A DNA stretch of 64,000 bases from Prevotella lacticifex (lineage in GTDB: Bacteria; Bacteroidota; Bacteroidia; Bacteroidales; Bacteroidaceae), in contig NZ_BPTV01000002.1 in assembly GCF_019973375.1 (NCBI RefSeq), positions 186,001 through 250,000 on the forward strand. Reading direction: 5' to 3'. Shown here one piece after another: positions 1-8,171 of this stretch. Position numbers and translations under genes: made by a program. Within the stretch, counting starts at the first letter, position 1. Each line of letters starts with the position of its first letter. Under the pieces are notes generated by a model. That model saw nothing but the letters and a program-made list of their open reading frames with translations, was not told where the DNA came from and searched no databases.

Positions 1-474
1 AATATCACCTTTTGAATTTACTTTATCATTCCACTCTTTTTCAAAATCATCTTTTGTAAAAGATTTAACATCTTCTATGTTTTGTTGGTCATCATGTTCA
101 AATACCTTGGAGTCTATGCGTGGCAATATGTTGTCAGAAAGTAAGGATTCAACCGTTAACAAACGGTTAATTCTAGACTTATTGGGATGAAGTACGGTTA
201 GAACTTTGATCCATATCCAGAGAGTAATTAGCCGTTGCTGCCCATCAACTATATTTGGTCTTTTCCTTTCCTCCTGTCCACGAGCCATTATTATATTGCC
301 AACAAAATAGTCTTCATTGTCTAGGAAATGTGAAGTTATATCGGAATATAGCTGATATGTAGTATCCTTATTCCAAGAGTATGGTCTCTGGTACTCTGGA
401 ATAACATATATATCCTCTCCACTATTAAAGAGGTCAGTTATATTTTTTTGTTCAGCGCGTAATGATAAAGCCAT
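1..474 (-). CDS. DUF262 (GmrSD-type) protein, N-terminal part, runs off left edge
   Basis: The reading frame starts at an ATG (complement of 472-474) and stays open to position 1, giving the first 158 residues; the C-terminal part lies outside the window. The fragment carries the DUF262 signature: a PEYQRPYSW stretch near residues 26-34 and a DGQQR motif near 77-81. In GmrS-like proteins this ParB-related domain hydrolyses NTP and helps nick modified phage DNA. Whether a DUF1524 HNH nuclease domain follows cannot be seen. It is one of three DUF262 genes in the window. An IS66-derived relic lies directly upstream, so its native promoter and any upstream partner may have been lost. The family is clear; the specific activity is inferred. 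Confidence 0.85.
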   Translation of the reverse strand, partial: MALSLRAEQKNITDLFNSGEDIYVIPEYQRPYSWNKDTTYQLYSDITSHFLDNEDYFVGNIIMARGQEERKRPNIVDGQQRLITLWIWIKVLTVLHPNKSRINRLLTVESLLSDNILPRIDSKVFEHDDQQNIEDVKSFTKDDFEKEWNDKVNSKGDI

Positions 475-524
475 AATTTAATTTAACTTTTGATTGCTAT
501 GGTAAAAGGCCTGTTATACAATAT

Positions 525-1000
525 GTAAACGTCCAATTGTTGCTTATCAGCTTTAAACAGAGTACTTTCGAGTACCCCGTTTTATGCTGGGCTGAGTAAG
601 ATTTAAGACTTGTTAATCAATAGCGAGTCTTCATAGCCGTTGGCTGTAGTGCACAGTTAGCAATTAGCAGGTAGCAGTCTTCATAGAACTTTGAAATAAA
701 GGCTCTCCTCCGTCCTTCATAAAAGGGAGGAAGAAAAGCCCTACGCCATCATTCCTATTTAGAAACTTGTACAGCTCTGACTCTCTCATGCTGGTTGCGG
801 TACCATCTGTCAAAGGTTCGATAGTTGATTTCATTGTTGATACAATACTGTTCCAAGCTAAAGCCTTTGCCCTCCGCCTTATAGAGGAAGAGCAGCTGTT
901 CATAATCTGATGTTCTCTCCATAAATTGTATGAATTTAAGTCGAGGACAGCGTAAACAGATTTTAAGGCTTTAAGCAATACGTCATTTTTGGACGCTTAC
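525..1000 (-). mobile_element. IS66-derived relic with both terminal inverted repeats (MITE-like)
   Basis: The left edge begins GTAAACGTCCAA and the right edge ends TTGGACGCTTAC, an inverted pair matching the GTAA(G/A)CG ends of IS66-family elements. Only 476 bp remain between them, against about 2.5 kb for a full element, so the tnpB and tnpC genes are gone. The flanking 8-mers (tacaatat, gttccatt) do not match, so no target duplication is visible. The same 100-bp right-end sequence recurs near 6215, 27062 and 36942 in the same orientation. Confidence 0.8.
755..922 (-). pseudogene. IS66 accessory ORF (tnpA-like) fragment
   Basis: A 55-residue frame inside the IS66 relic reads as a small helix-turn-helix-like protein (starts MERTSDYEQL, contains YRTFDRWYRN), resembling the first small ORF of Bacteroidales IS66 elements. 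A stop after residue 55 and loss of the rest of the element make it a remnant. A longer open frame in another phase (664-978) covers the same DNA and looks like a shadow. No function is expected. Confidence 0.5.
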
Positions 1001-1171
1001 GTTCCATTTGGTACTGCCTCTGTTGATACTTTCCATAAAGTTTCTTGTAATTTGTACTTGTTGCCAAAAATCTTTATTTAGAGTATTTGGCACAAAGCAA
1101 TCACATTCTTCTAAATCACTGTAATTGAATGGTTACTACAAAACTTGTCTTATGAGTGTTTGTATTTATAT
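1001..1171 (-). other. Possible C-terminal coding scrap between two mobile elements
   Basis: On the minus strand, one frame after a stop is open for about 45 residues and has a protein-like composition (contains YSDLEECDCF and NFMESINRGS) before it runs into the IS66 relic end. It has no start codon and is cut on both sides by mobile elements. It may be the tail of a gene lost when the IS66 relic and the IS4-family element inserted. I do not recognise the family, and it may be chance. Confidence 0.25.
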
Positions 1172-1242
1172 CACTAGTGTCCACTTAAATCCTTTAACAT
1201 TCGCTTAAACTGCCCTTAGGTCAGACATTTACAAGCATATAC

Positions 1243-1273
1243 TTTACGTGTACTTTTCAATTTTGTACCTTTG
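1243..1273 (+). promoter_or_regulatory. Bacteroidota-type promoter of the IS4 transposase
   Basis: A TACCTTTG box at 1266-1273 matches the Bacteroidota -7 consensus TAnnTTTG, with a weak TTTA at the -33 position about 20 bp upstream. It lies inside the element about 45 bp before the transposase ATG. Confidence 0.6.
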
Positions 1274-1318
1274 CATGGCTATAGTCAAAAGTTACAAATT
1301 GTAAGTACATCGTAAAAT

Positions 1319-2518
1319 ATGCACAAAGGTCAGTTCATCTTCACTCAGGTCTGCAAGTTCTTGCCCAAACGAGCTTTTGATTGTCTTGTAAATAAATATG
1401 ATGGCAATAAGTGGGTAAAGTCATTCACTTGTTGGAATCATCTCCTTGTTTTGATATACGGTCAACTCTCCAATAGAGAAAGTCTAAGAGACTTGGTGAC
1501 ATCACTCGCTCCCTTTCGTAATATGTTTCATCACCTCGGGTTTGGAGCCAACGTAACGAGGAGCAACTTGTCCAAAGCTAACGAGCAACGCGACCCAAGA
1601 ATATTTGAGGAGTATGCACTCAAACTTATATCAATAGCAAGAGAGAAACGCACAGGCTTAAAGGACTTCTTCATTAGCAACAATGTGTATGCGTTTGATT
1701 CTACCACTATATCTTTATGTTTGTCTGTGTTTTGGTGGACGAAGCTTCATCACGGAAAAAGTGGCGTAAAGGTACATACACTATTTGATGTCAAGAACAG
1801 CATTCCTTCGTTTGCCATAATCACTGGCGCGGAAATACACGACTCGCAAGTCATGGATCAGATTCCATATGAGGTGGACAGTTTTTATATCTTTGACCGT
1901 GCATACATGGACACAAAGCAATTATATGCCATTGACAAGGTTGGGGCATTCTTCGTTGTGAGAGAAAAACAAAGGATGGTTTACGAAGTAGTAGAAGATA
2001 AGCGATACAACAATCCTAAGACGGGGGTCATGTCAGACACTTTGATTAAGCTTACCGGTCAAAAGACCAAGAAGCAATATTCTAAGCCATTGCGGAGAAT
2101 CGTATTCTATGACAAAGAAAAGAACCGTACCTTCGTTTTTTACACGAACAACATTGAGGTGTCAGCGGAAGACGTAGCCCTGCTGTACAAATACAGATGG
2201 AGCGTTGAGCTCTTCTTCAAATGGATGAAGCAGCATCTACGCATAAAGGAATTCTATGGCACGACAGAGAATGCAGTAAAAATTCAAGTATACGCAGCTA
2301 TCACAACCTATTGCCTTGTGTCTATCATAGAGACAGAAATGGCTGAGGAAATGACAACATACGAGGTACTAAGAGTCTTGTCGACTTCACTACTGATAAA
2401 GATGCCACTGAGACAGCTGTTAAGCAGTTGTCAAGAAGAATTACTTCTTGAAAATAAACGTGAGATAATTAACACCAACAAATATATTCAGTTAGAAATA
2501 CCCTTCGACGAATGGTAA
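1319..2518 (+). CDS. IS4-family transposase
   Basis: This 399-aa protein catalyses cut-and-paste movement of the surrounding element. It begins with a DUF4372-like N-terminal region, followed by an RNase-H-fold DDE domain. Visible catalytic signposts are YAFDSTT (first Asp), FYIFDRAYMD (second Asp) and YRWSVELFFKWMK, which matches the Y-(2)-R-(3)-E-(6)-K signature of the IS4 family and supplies the catalytic Glu. The length is normal and there is no frameshift. The first ATG after the element's promoter was chosen. Confidence 0.93.
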   Translation: MHKGQFIFTQVCKFLPKRAFDCLVNKYDGNKWVKSFTCWNHLLVLIYGQLSNRESLRDLVTSLAPFRNMFHHLGFGANVTRSNLSKANEQRDPRIFEEYALKLISIAREKRTGLKDFFISNNVYAFDSTTISLCLSVFWWTKLHHGKSGVKVHTLFDVKNSIPSFAIITGAEIHDSQVMDQIPYEVDSFYIFDRAYMDTKQLYAIDKVGAFFVVREKQRMVYEVVEDKRYNNPKTGVMSDTLIKLTGQKTKKQYSKPLRRIVFYDKEKNRTFVFYTNNIEVSAEDVALLYKYRWSVELFFKWMKQHLRIKEFYGTTENAVKIQVYAAITTYCLVSIIETEMAEEMTTYEVLRVLSTSLLIKMPLRQLLSSCQEELLLENKREIINTNKYIQLEIPFDEW

Positions 2519-2585
2519 GTTACAATCAGTAAGCAAAGCCGAATGTTAAAGGATTTAAGTGGACACTAGTGTATTTATATATTGT

Positions 2586-3245
2586 TCAATTTCTAAAACT
2601 TTCATTGGACAATCCAAACGAAAAAATACTTTGAACAACATTCATCAACCTTGTAACAAGATTTATCGCACTCGTAATATCAGTATCATTTACTGTAATT
2701 GAAGGATCTCCATGAGCCAAACCGTTTCTATTTCTCAAGAGGAAATTGTTAAGGTCATTTTTTAGAGAATATTCATTATTGTCTATATGGTCAGGAATTT
2801 TCTGCAAATTTAAATTTTCCAAGATAGCATTTACAACCTCAAATCCTAAATTACTTTCAGTATTTACATCTGATTTAAGATTTACAGTTCCTAAATTTCT
2901 AAAATAGGTCTGTAGCTTTTTTAAAAAAGAATGTTTTTGGCTCTGTTTTGAAGGGTATTCTTTTAATTGTCTAAAATTTTTCTCAATATCTCTTACATAA
3001 TAGTTTTGGTGCAAATCATCTAATTTCAAGCCTAATTTATTTACTTCTCTAAAATATATAGAAACAGTATTAACAAAGAATCCTTCCCACTCAGCATAGA
3101 TCATAGGATAAGCACATCTTCTCCAAGTACTTTTGTCTTTATCTCTAAAAGGATAACGAGTAGGCATTGTGTGGATTCTTGAGAGATGCTCTATTCGTTC
3201 ATTAATATCTGCTTGAACTTCAGAATTAAATAAAGAAACATCCAT
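2586..3245 (-). CDS. MAE_28990/MAE_18760-like HEPN putative RNase
   Basis: This 219-aa protein resembles the MAE_28990/MAE_18760 HEPN family. The N-terminal region includes a conserved-looking CAYPMIYAEWEGFF segment, and near residues 171-178 it has RNRNGLAH, which satisfies the R-x4-6-H motif of HEPN ribonucleases. Such proteins usually act as RNA-cutting effectors or toxins. The gene is last in a minus-strand operon; its ATG overlaps the stop of the DUF262 gene by one base, so the two are probably translated together. This suggests an effector paired with a DUF262 sensor or NTPase. The IS4-family element inserted a few bases past its stop. The family call is fairly sure; RNase activity and an abortive-infection role are inferred. 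Confidence 0.75.
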   Translation of the reverse strand: MDVSLFNSEVQADINERIEHLSRIHTMPTRYPFRDKDKSTWRRCAYPMIYAEWEGFFVNTVSIYFREVNKLGLKLDDLHQNYYVRDIEKNFRQLKEYPSKQSQKHSFLKKLQTYFRNLGTVNLKSDVNTESNLGFEVVNAILENLNLQKIPDHIDNNEYSLKNDLNNFLLRNRNGLAHGDPSITVNDTDITSAINLVTRLMNVVQSIFSFGLSNESFRN

Positions 3246-4315
3246 TAGAAAATTTCTTTTGCAACCTTTAACCTATTTAAAATCCTTACTCGTTGATTAT
3301 TTCCACCACGCCGAGAGAAACGCATAAAGTTTTGATCAGTTAATAACTTTGTATCTATTATTTTCATAATGTCCTTAGAGTTCATTTGACGATACTTTTC
3401 TATATTTGTAGCAATGCCATAAGTAATTGCATCATATAACGATGTGGCGAAGTCTCCGTTAGAGCGTTTAAAAATATTGGTACGTAATTTGGAAATTATA
3501 TCGAAGAGATCCTTGAATAATTTCCTATTAGTATCATAATCATAATTTCCATTTTTCAATGCACGTTCCATAAATTTTGTCATATGCTGAGAAATGCTCG
3601 TCTTTATAGAAGGGTCTCCATAAAGAGAAAGAAATCTCAAAACCAATTCTTCATTGAAGAGGTTTTCTACCATAGCAGTTGGCAGATTTACAGACTTTAC
3701 AAAACTTGGATAAGCAGCAAGTTCTTTTAGGAAGTCGTTAAACTTTGGAGATATATCCCTAAATACACAATTTCGGATTTCTTGTTCTGTTAAAGGCGTA
3801 CCACCCGTGTTTAATCTATTAAAGAGTTCATACCGCATGTCATAGTTGCTATTCCATTTTAGTATCTCAACTCTGCATACAGCTCTCTTAAGGACAAGCC
3901 TAAATTTCAAAGGCAAAGTTGCATACGTAAAACCCTTAATAGCCTGTACCCGACTACCTTCTTGAAGAGCCCAATTATTTGTCTTCTTTATACCTTGATC
4001 TTCTGATTTTAAGACACCCGCAAACGACAGAAAAGTTGAAAGTCTCTGCAACCCATCTACCAACTCCCATACACCTTCATTATTTGTTGCTACAAATATA
4101 GGAGGTATAGGTATACCTAATAGTAGCGATTCTATAAACTTAGTTTTCTGCTCTTCAGACCATCTGAAGAATCTTTGGAAAGCCGGTTTTATTATGATTT
4201 CACCGTTTTCATACATACTTAGCAATTCTCCGAAAGAGACATCAAGCCTTTCTGTATGAAGTAAATTGCTTTGCTTTTCTATTTCAGATTCAAGCTGTTT
4301 TACACTGTTTGACAT
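3245..4315 (-). CDS. DUF262 (GmrS/ParB-like) protein
   Basis: The protein has 356 residues. Near residues 45-75 it carries an FQRFFRW stretch and LGIPIPPIF, and near 87-91 it has DGLQR, the catalytic-type motif of DUF262. Later GGTPLTEQEIRN is also typical of this domain. There is no DUF1524 HNH region, so this is a stand-alone DUF262 protein, probably an NTP-hydrolysing or DNA-sensing component rather than a complete GmrSD nuclease. It sits 6 bp after the 288-aa gene and overlaps the HEPN gene by one base, so it is an inner operon gene. The domain is certain; the role as a sensor or activator of the HEPN protein is inference. Confidence 0.88.
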   Translation of the reverse strand: MSNSVKQLESEIEKQSNLLHTERLDVSFGELLSMYENGEIIIKPAFQRFFRWSEEQKTKFIESLLLGIPIPPIFVATNNEGVWELVDGLQRLSTFLSFAGVLKSEDQGIKKTNNWALQEGSRVQAIKGFTYATLPLKFRLVLKRAVCRVEILKWNSNYDMRYELFNRLNTGGTPLTEQEIRNCVFRDISPKFNDFLKELAAYPSFVKSVNLPTAMVENLFNEELVLRFLSLYGDPSIKTSISQHMTKFMERALKNGNYDYDTNRKLFKDLFDIISKLRTNIFKRSNGDFATSLYDAITYGIATNIEKYRQMNSKDIMKIIDTKLLTDQNFMRFSRRGGNNQRVRILNRLKVAKEIF

Positions 4316-4321
4316 ATATTC

Positions 4322-5188
4322 TTAACCTTTAAAATCTAACATTAGTTGATTTCCTCTATCAAAAGTGCCTTTAGGAGCATAAAAGACACCAATAACCAAG
4401 AATGGATTGGGTGATTTCATATTTTGCCATTTGTAATTGGTTCCAACAAAAAACAACAAATCTTTCTTTGCAAATCCAAGATATTTTTCTCTAACTTTTT
4501 CGCAAGCTATTTCTTCACTTCTGTATTTGTCCCTGCAATTTCGGTATAACATACCTATCTCCCAATCCTCTATAAGTATTTCCCGTACTTTAGCATCATC
4601 AGTTGTAAACTTGTATCTAAATGTATATGGTATTTTTTCGGCAAATTTAAACTGATAAGAATAGTCATTAACGGGATTACTATTGAATAATTCTAATTGT
4701 TGCCTTTGACTTTTATATACTTTTTCCAAAGCATTTCGTTTCTCTATAAAATTATGAATATCTATTCTTTGATATGTAACATCCAAGATTTCTTTAGGTT
4801 TTAAAACTGCCAATGACAATTTGTTTTCTTTGGCTAAATCTATTAACTCTGACATATTAGTATAGATTTTTTTATTTTTCTTCACCAGTTCATATCTTAG
4901 ATCCCAATTAACCTTATTGCTAAGATTTCCAACAATACGTAAAGTATCAATGTTTTTTATATGGAAACTTTCTGGTCTACTATCCTTCTTATTTTTTTCA
5001 AGGTCAACTTCAATCCACTGCCATTTCTTATATTTATTTACATCTTGGTCTGTAAGTAATCTATGGGGTACAGGGAAGATTCTAATCCATGAGCCATCTT
5101 CGCGAAAACCAGCTGTACAAACAGTCTCAAAATATTTATGAGACAAAGACGGATAGGTCATTACTGTTATTAGGACTTTTGTTTTCAT
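4322..5188 (-). CDS. Conserved unknown protein in DUF488 operon
   Basis: I do not recognise a named family for this 288-aa protein. It opens with KVLITVMTYPSLSHKYFET and a segment GFREDGSWIRIFPVPHR, giving the impression of a compact beta-rich N-terminal domain, followed by a lysine- and glutamate-rich middle and a C-terminal part with FVGTNYKW and FLVIGVFY strands. There is no signal peptide or membrane segment, so it is likely cytoplasmic. Its ATG overlaps the stop of the upstream DUF488 gene by 4 bp (ATGA), and the DUF262 gene follows after 6 bp. Translational coupling to both neighbours argues that it is a fixed part of the same system. Confidence 0.7.
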   Translation of the reverse strand: MKTKVLITVMTYPSLSHKYFETVCTAGFREDGSWIRIFPVPHRLLTDQDVNKYKKWQWIEVDLEKNKKDSRPESFHIKNIDTLRIVGNLSNKVNWDLRYELVKKNKKIYTNMSELIDLAKENKLSLAVLKPKEILDVTYQRIDIHNFIEKRNALEKVYKSQRQQLELFNSNPVNDYSYQFKFAEKIPYTFRYKFTTDDAKVREILIEDWEIGMLYRNCRDKYRSEEIACEKVREKYLGFAKKDLLFFVGTNYKWQNMKSPNPFLVIGVFYAPKGTFDRGNQLMLDFKG

Positions 5189-6105
5189 AAAATTATAGGT
5201 TCATATTTATAATTTACATCAGGTAAACCCATTAACGCATTAGCGACTCTTGTTCTATGGCATTGCCTTGGATCTCTTTCAAAACATGCTAGACAGATTC
5301 GCTTCTCTTTATCTAATAATTTTCTGACATAAAGTAAAGAGTCCCAATTTTCTATAAGGGTTGTATTTTCATATATCTCAAAGAGTCTATCATAGTCTTC
5401 TTGAGAATTAAGTGTTTTACGATCTTCTGATTCTATTCCCAATTGCGGCACATGAATATATTGTACGCCAATTCCTTCAACAGCTTTTTTAAGTGTTGCT
5501 TTGGAAAAGCCATACTTCATACTGAAAGCATTCTTTCTAACATCGACCAAAACTTTAACGTCATTCGTTATAAGCTGTGTTAGATATTTTTCTAATGTTA
5601 ATCCTTCATACCCAATTGTATACAGAATTGTTTCAGTCTTTTTATATCTATCTTTAAACGCCTGTACTCGTGCAAGTTCTTCAGAGTTTAAAAGTCTATA
5701 CTTTATCTCACTATTTATAGCCGTAAAAGGCCAAGTACGATAAGTGTATGTTATAAGTTCATCTGAACTTAAAGTACCATATTTTTTAACGACTTTGTCT
5801 ATTGCCATATTATCGAATAGACTAAGATTCTCTATTATTTCGCTATTTCTATGTATTAACTCATAGGAACATTCTGCGTGTTCTGGATGATTAATATATA
5901 TATAGCCTCCTTTTGACAAAGATACTATATCTTTATTAGCCTCAAAGGAAAAACATCCATATCTATAGGGAACGAAATCGTATATTTTATTATCACTGAT
6001 TCGAGTATATATGAATAGATATTTTTGAAGACATTTTGCAGTAATGTCTTTTCTCCCTAATTTCTCAATTAGTGCTAAGATTATTTTCTTTTTATAAGTA
6101 AGCAT
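5185..6105 (-). CDS. DUF488-domain protein with extra N-terminal domain
   Basis: The 306-aa protein has two parts. Residues 1-150 resemble a winged-helix or Panacea/DUF4065-like module (LQKYLF, then YDFVPYRYGCFSFEA); this assignment is tentative. Residues 160-300 are DUF488: YTIGYEGLTLEKY, a VLVDVRKNAFS segment, and a C-terminal LACFERDPRQCHR motif whose Cys and His residues may bind metal or nucleotide. DUF488 proteins occur in several predicted phage-defence loci, but their biochemistry is poorly defined. This is the first gene of the four-gene operon and overlaps the next by 4 bp. A TAACTTTG box lies 40-47 bp upstream of the ATG. Confidence 0.8.
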   Translation of the reverse strand: MLTYKKKIILALIEKLGRKDITAKCLQKYLFIYTRISDNKIYDFVPYRYGCFSFEANKDIVSLSKGGYIYINHPEHAECSYELIHRNSEIIENLSLFDNMAIDKVVKKYGTLSSDELITYTYRTWPFTAINSEIKYRLLNSEELARVQAFKDRYKKTETILYTIGYEGLTLEKYLTQLITNDVKVLVDVRKNAFSMKYGFSKATLKKAVEGIGVQYIHVPQLGIESEDRKTLNSQEDYDRLFEIYENTTLIENWDSLLYVRKLLDKEKRICLACFERDPRQCHRTRVANALMGLPDVNYKYEPIIL

Positions 6106-6144
6106 AAATTACATTCACCTTTCTTAATGGAGTCTCTTCCTTTG

Positions 6145-6152
6145 CAAAGTTA
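6145..6152 (-). promoter_or_regulatory. Possible -7 box of the DUF488 operon promoter
   Basis: Read on the minus strand, 6152 to 6145 is TAACTTTG, matching TAnnTTTG. No convincing -33 TTTG is visible at 19-21 bp, so this is a half-supported promoter. It would start the transcript about 30 nt before the DUF488 ATG. Confidence 0.4.
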
Positions 6153-6214
6153 ATAAGATTATCTTTTTAGACTCGTTTTAGAAACGTTGAATTCAAATTT
6201 TATTGTAAATATTC

Positions 6215-6400
6215 GTAAACGTCCAATTGTTGCTTATCAGCTTTAAACAGAGTACTTTCGAGTACCCCGTTTTATGCTAGGCTGAGTAAGATTTAAGACT
6301 TGCTAATCAATAGCGAGTTATCAATGTTACATCTGTGCGTAGTCTCGACAATCCTCCGGGAACTTCTTGAAGAAACTCTTAAGATACTTCAATGTCATCT
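6215..6400 (-). mobile_element. IS66 right-end relic
   Basis: This stretch starts GTAAACGTCCAATTG and matches the relic at 525 almost base for base for about 100 bp, then continues into sequence matching the 3' end of tnpC seen at 36942-37090 (for example GAACTTCTTGAAGAA). The other end of the element is missing. It separates the DUF488 operon from the first conjugation module. Confidence 0.75.
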
Positions 6401-6454
6401 CGCACAACTTATGTCAACCTTCGTATTGCTGAGAGAAGAGCCATCAACTCATGG

Positions 6455-6505
6455 CGTTGAGTGTTACCTCTTTGGATTGTTCTTACCTTTTTATGATCAT
6501 TCCAT
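6455..6505 (-). pseudogene. Fossil 5' end of a paralogue of the 290-aa gene
   Basis: Read on the minus strand from the ATG ending at 6505, about 45 bases closely match the first codons of the adjacent 290-aa gene (ATGGAAT..., AAAGGTAAG) but contain in-frame stops. It looks like the remains of a tandem paralogue directly downstream, cut by the IS66 relic. The same arrangement recurs at 37738-37872 in the second module. Confidence 0.5.
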
Positions 6506-6526
6506 CTTTTCTCGCAAGCCCACTAA

Positions 6527-7399
6527 TTACTGCTCGCCAAAATCGGGGTTGTCGGCATTATCCCATATGAGGTAAGTGGGTAGGAACATTAATGGGTAAA
6601 TGCCTGTTTCGATATAATTCAAATCTGCACATCCTAAATCTTTCATCACAGAGAGATTTGTGTCCAACTCACCACATATCTTCTTGTCGACCATGTCTTT
6701 GGAATACACTGTCTTCAGTTGCTCTGACAATTCCTCGAGGCCTGCATTGACAATAGCCTTAACGACATGGCTGACAACGTATTTGTCGCAGATATTTCCT
6801 GTAGGGTAATCAGAGATATAGACATCAAGGACTCTGCTGAAGATGCCAGACAACTCGTCATGCACCTTCTTGTTATAGGCTTCAGTCTTGGTCTCTGTAT
6901 CACAACCCATCCTTGCCAATAGATCGGCTACAATTCGTTTTGAATAGTCAGTTAAACCTTCTTCCAATAAGAATTGCTCAAGTTGTTTTGGTTCATATTC
7001 AAAAACTATCGACAATATCGGCAATATGTACGTAAAGCCATTATAGTCAGGAAGGTTGAATCTGATTATGTCTTCCGACTGACGCAGCACTTCAAGTACT
7101 ACATCAAAAGAAGAGAATGAGTATGAGGTCAAAAGGGTTATGAGGGTATTCCTTATGATGAAATGGTTGACAGTCGTATCTGACTCCAACTGCTCTGCAC
7201 TTTTGCCCCATTGCTTGCCAAGCTCCCAAAGGATAAGTTGTTCTTCATCAGCACAGAATTCTTCTGTAGGAATGTCGAACAGGTGGTCAAACTCACGTCG
7301 GGTTATGTCCAAAGGGTCTTTTGAAAGTGTAGTAAACACCTCCTGATGTTTTATGTTTAGATCCTTCGGGTAGTCCTTACCTTTATATGTATATTCCAC
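6527..7399 (-). CDS. Unknown 290-aa protein encoded after upxY (copy 1)
   Basis: I do not recognise this family. The protein is acidic, cytoplasmic in appearance (no signal peptide or membrane helix) and largely helical, with leucine-rich stretches such as FDVVLEVLRQSEDIIRF and YEPKQLEQFLLEEGL that could be HEAT-like repeats. A nearly identical copy lies at 37877-38749, differing at only about a dozen residues. In both places it follows upxY after 76 bp and is followed by a decayed fragment of a paralogue. It may be part of the element's regulatory or cargo-entry region. It is transcribed with upxY, probably from the promoter near 8470-8500. Confidence 0.7.
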   Translation of the reverse strand: MEYTYKGKDYPKDLNIKHQEVFTTLSKDPLDITRREFDHLFDIPTEEFCADEEQLILWELGKQWGKSAEQLESDTTVNHFIIRNTLITLLTSYSFSSFDVVLEVLRQSEDIIRFNLPDYNGFTYILPILSIVFEYEPKQLEQFLLEEGLTDYSKRIVADLLARMGCDTETKTEAYNKKVHDELSGIFSRVLDVYISDYPTGNICDKYVVSHVVKAIVNAGLEELSEQLKTVYSKDMVDKKICGELDTNLSVMKDLGCADLNYIETGIYPLMFLPTYLIWDNADNPDFGEQ

Positions 7400-7475
7400 A
7401 ATATCTTAATTATTCTGAAAGGATTTCTCTTTCAGCGTTATGTACTCCACCAATAACGTAATATGAACTTTTCTG

Positions 7476-8171
7476 TTAGTCCGGTATTTTCTCAAGAGCA
7501 TATTTGGGAACGAAAGCGGTGGCTATCATACACACATTTTCTATTGTGACTACAACACGATTATTACGGTCGATACGAGCGACTTTACCAACTATGCCCT
7601 TGAATTTTCCATCAGTGATACGCACCATCTCATCATTCTTGAAAACCACATGTTTATTGGTTATTACCTCAACATGTTCGTCTTCAAGGCTTGTTAGGCG
7701 TATGAAATTAGACATTTTATTAAACGGTATCGTAAGAGGTGGGTTGTAACCCGTATTGGCTACATCAAAATGATTGTAGTAGAATGTCAAGTAGTTTAAT
7801 TCTGGTACTTCATTGACAAACTTGTAAGCTCCTTCTTTGTTTGAATAGAGGAATACGAACTGTTGGACGAACGGCTTGAGCACCTTTTTAAGTTTACCAT
7901 CCCGCTCTTCTCTGGTTCGATGAAGAGGGACATATGCAACACCCCCTAAAGAGCGTATAGCCTCTAAAGCCTTAATTTCACGACCGTATGTTGCACGTAA
8001 CACATACCATTGATACCCTTCTTTAGGGGCATACTCTACCGACACCCCCAAAAGTAAATCCTTGACCTTAAAGGCCACATCATCACTCTTAGGAATTGAA
8101 CCAATTCTTTCGTTGGTCTTTTTGGAATCAGTCTTCCCATCCCGAACTTCAGTATTCTTCAACACATCCAT
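7476..8171 (-). CDS. upxY: UpxY-family transcription antiterminator (NusG-like), intact copy
   Basis: This 231-aa protein has a NusG N-terminal domain at about residues 55-140 (GYQWYVLRATYGREIKALEAI, then YVPLHRTREERDGK and FVFLYS) and a C-terminal KOW domain at about 170-225 (VRITDGKFKGIVGKV). UpxY proteins of Bacteroides bind RNA polymerase in the 5' leader of their own operon and stop premature termination there. Here the gene lies not in a capsule locus but between a coupling-protein gene and defence cargo, behind a leader of about 290 nt containing a terminator-like hairpin. The second copy (38826-41148) is split by an insertion, so this one may be the only functional antiterminator for both leaders (inference). 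Confidence 0.88.
   Translation of the reverse strand: MDVLKNTEVRDGKTDSKKTNERIGSIPKSDDVAFKVKDLLLGVSVEYAPKEGYQWYVLRATYGREIKALEAIRSLGGVAYVPLHRTREERDGKLKKVLKPFVQQFVFLYSNKEGAYKFVNEVPELNYLTFYYNHFDVANTGYNPPLTIPFNKMSNFIRLTSLEDEHVEVITNKHVVFKNDEMVRITDGKFKGIVGKVARIDRNNRVVVTIENVCMIATAFVPKYALEKIPD

Larger units (their letters stand above)
1172..2571 (+). mobile_element. Complete IS4-family insertion sequence (1400 bp)
   Basis: The element is bounded by perfect 32-bp inverted repeats at 1172-1203 and 2540-2571 (outer bases CACTAGTGTCC). It is flanked by a 9-bp direct duplication TATTTATAT at 1163-1171 and 2572-2580, typical of transposition by the IS4 superfamily. It carries one transposase gene and its own promoter. 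It inserted just downstream of the HEPN-like gene of the neighbouring operon without breaking it. The intact ends and transposase suggest a recent, potentially active copy. Confidence 0.95.

Noticed and set aside
664..978. 104-residue open frame as a real gene
   Set aside because: It lies in the IS66 relic in a different frame from the recognisable small IS66 ORF and crosses the relic's degraded part.
7476..8171. UpxY as evidence for a capsule locus here
   Set aside because: No glycosyltransferase or UpxZ gene follows; the only polysaccharide genes (21-24 kb) are far away and isolated.
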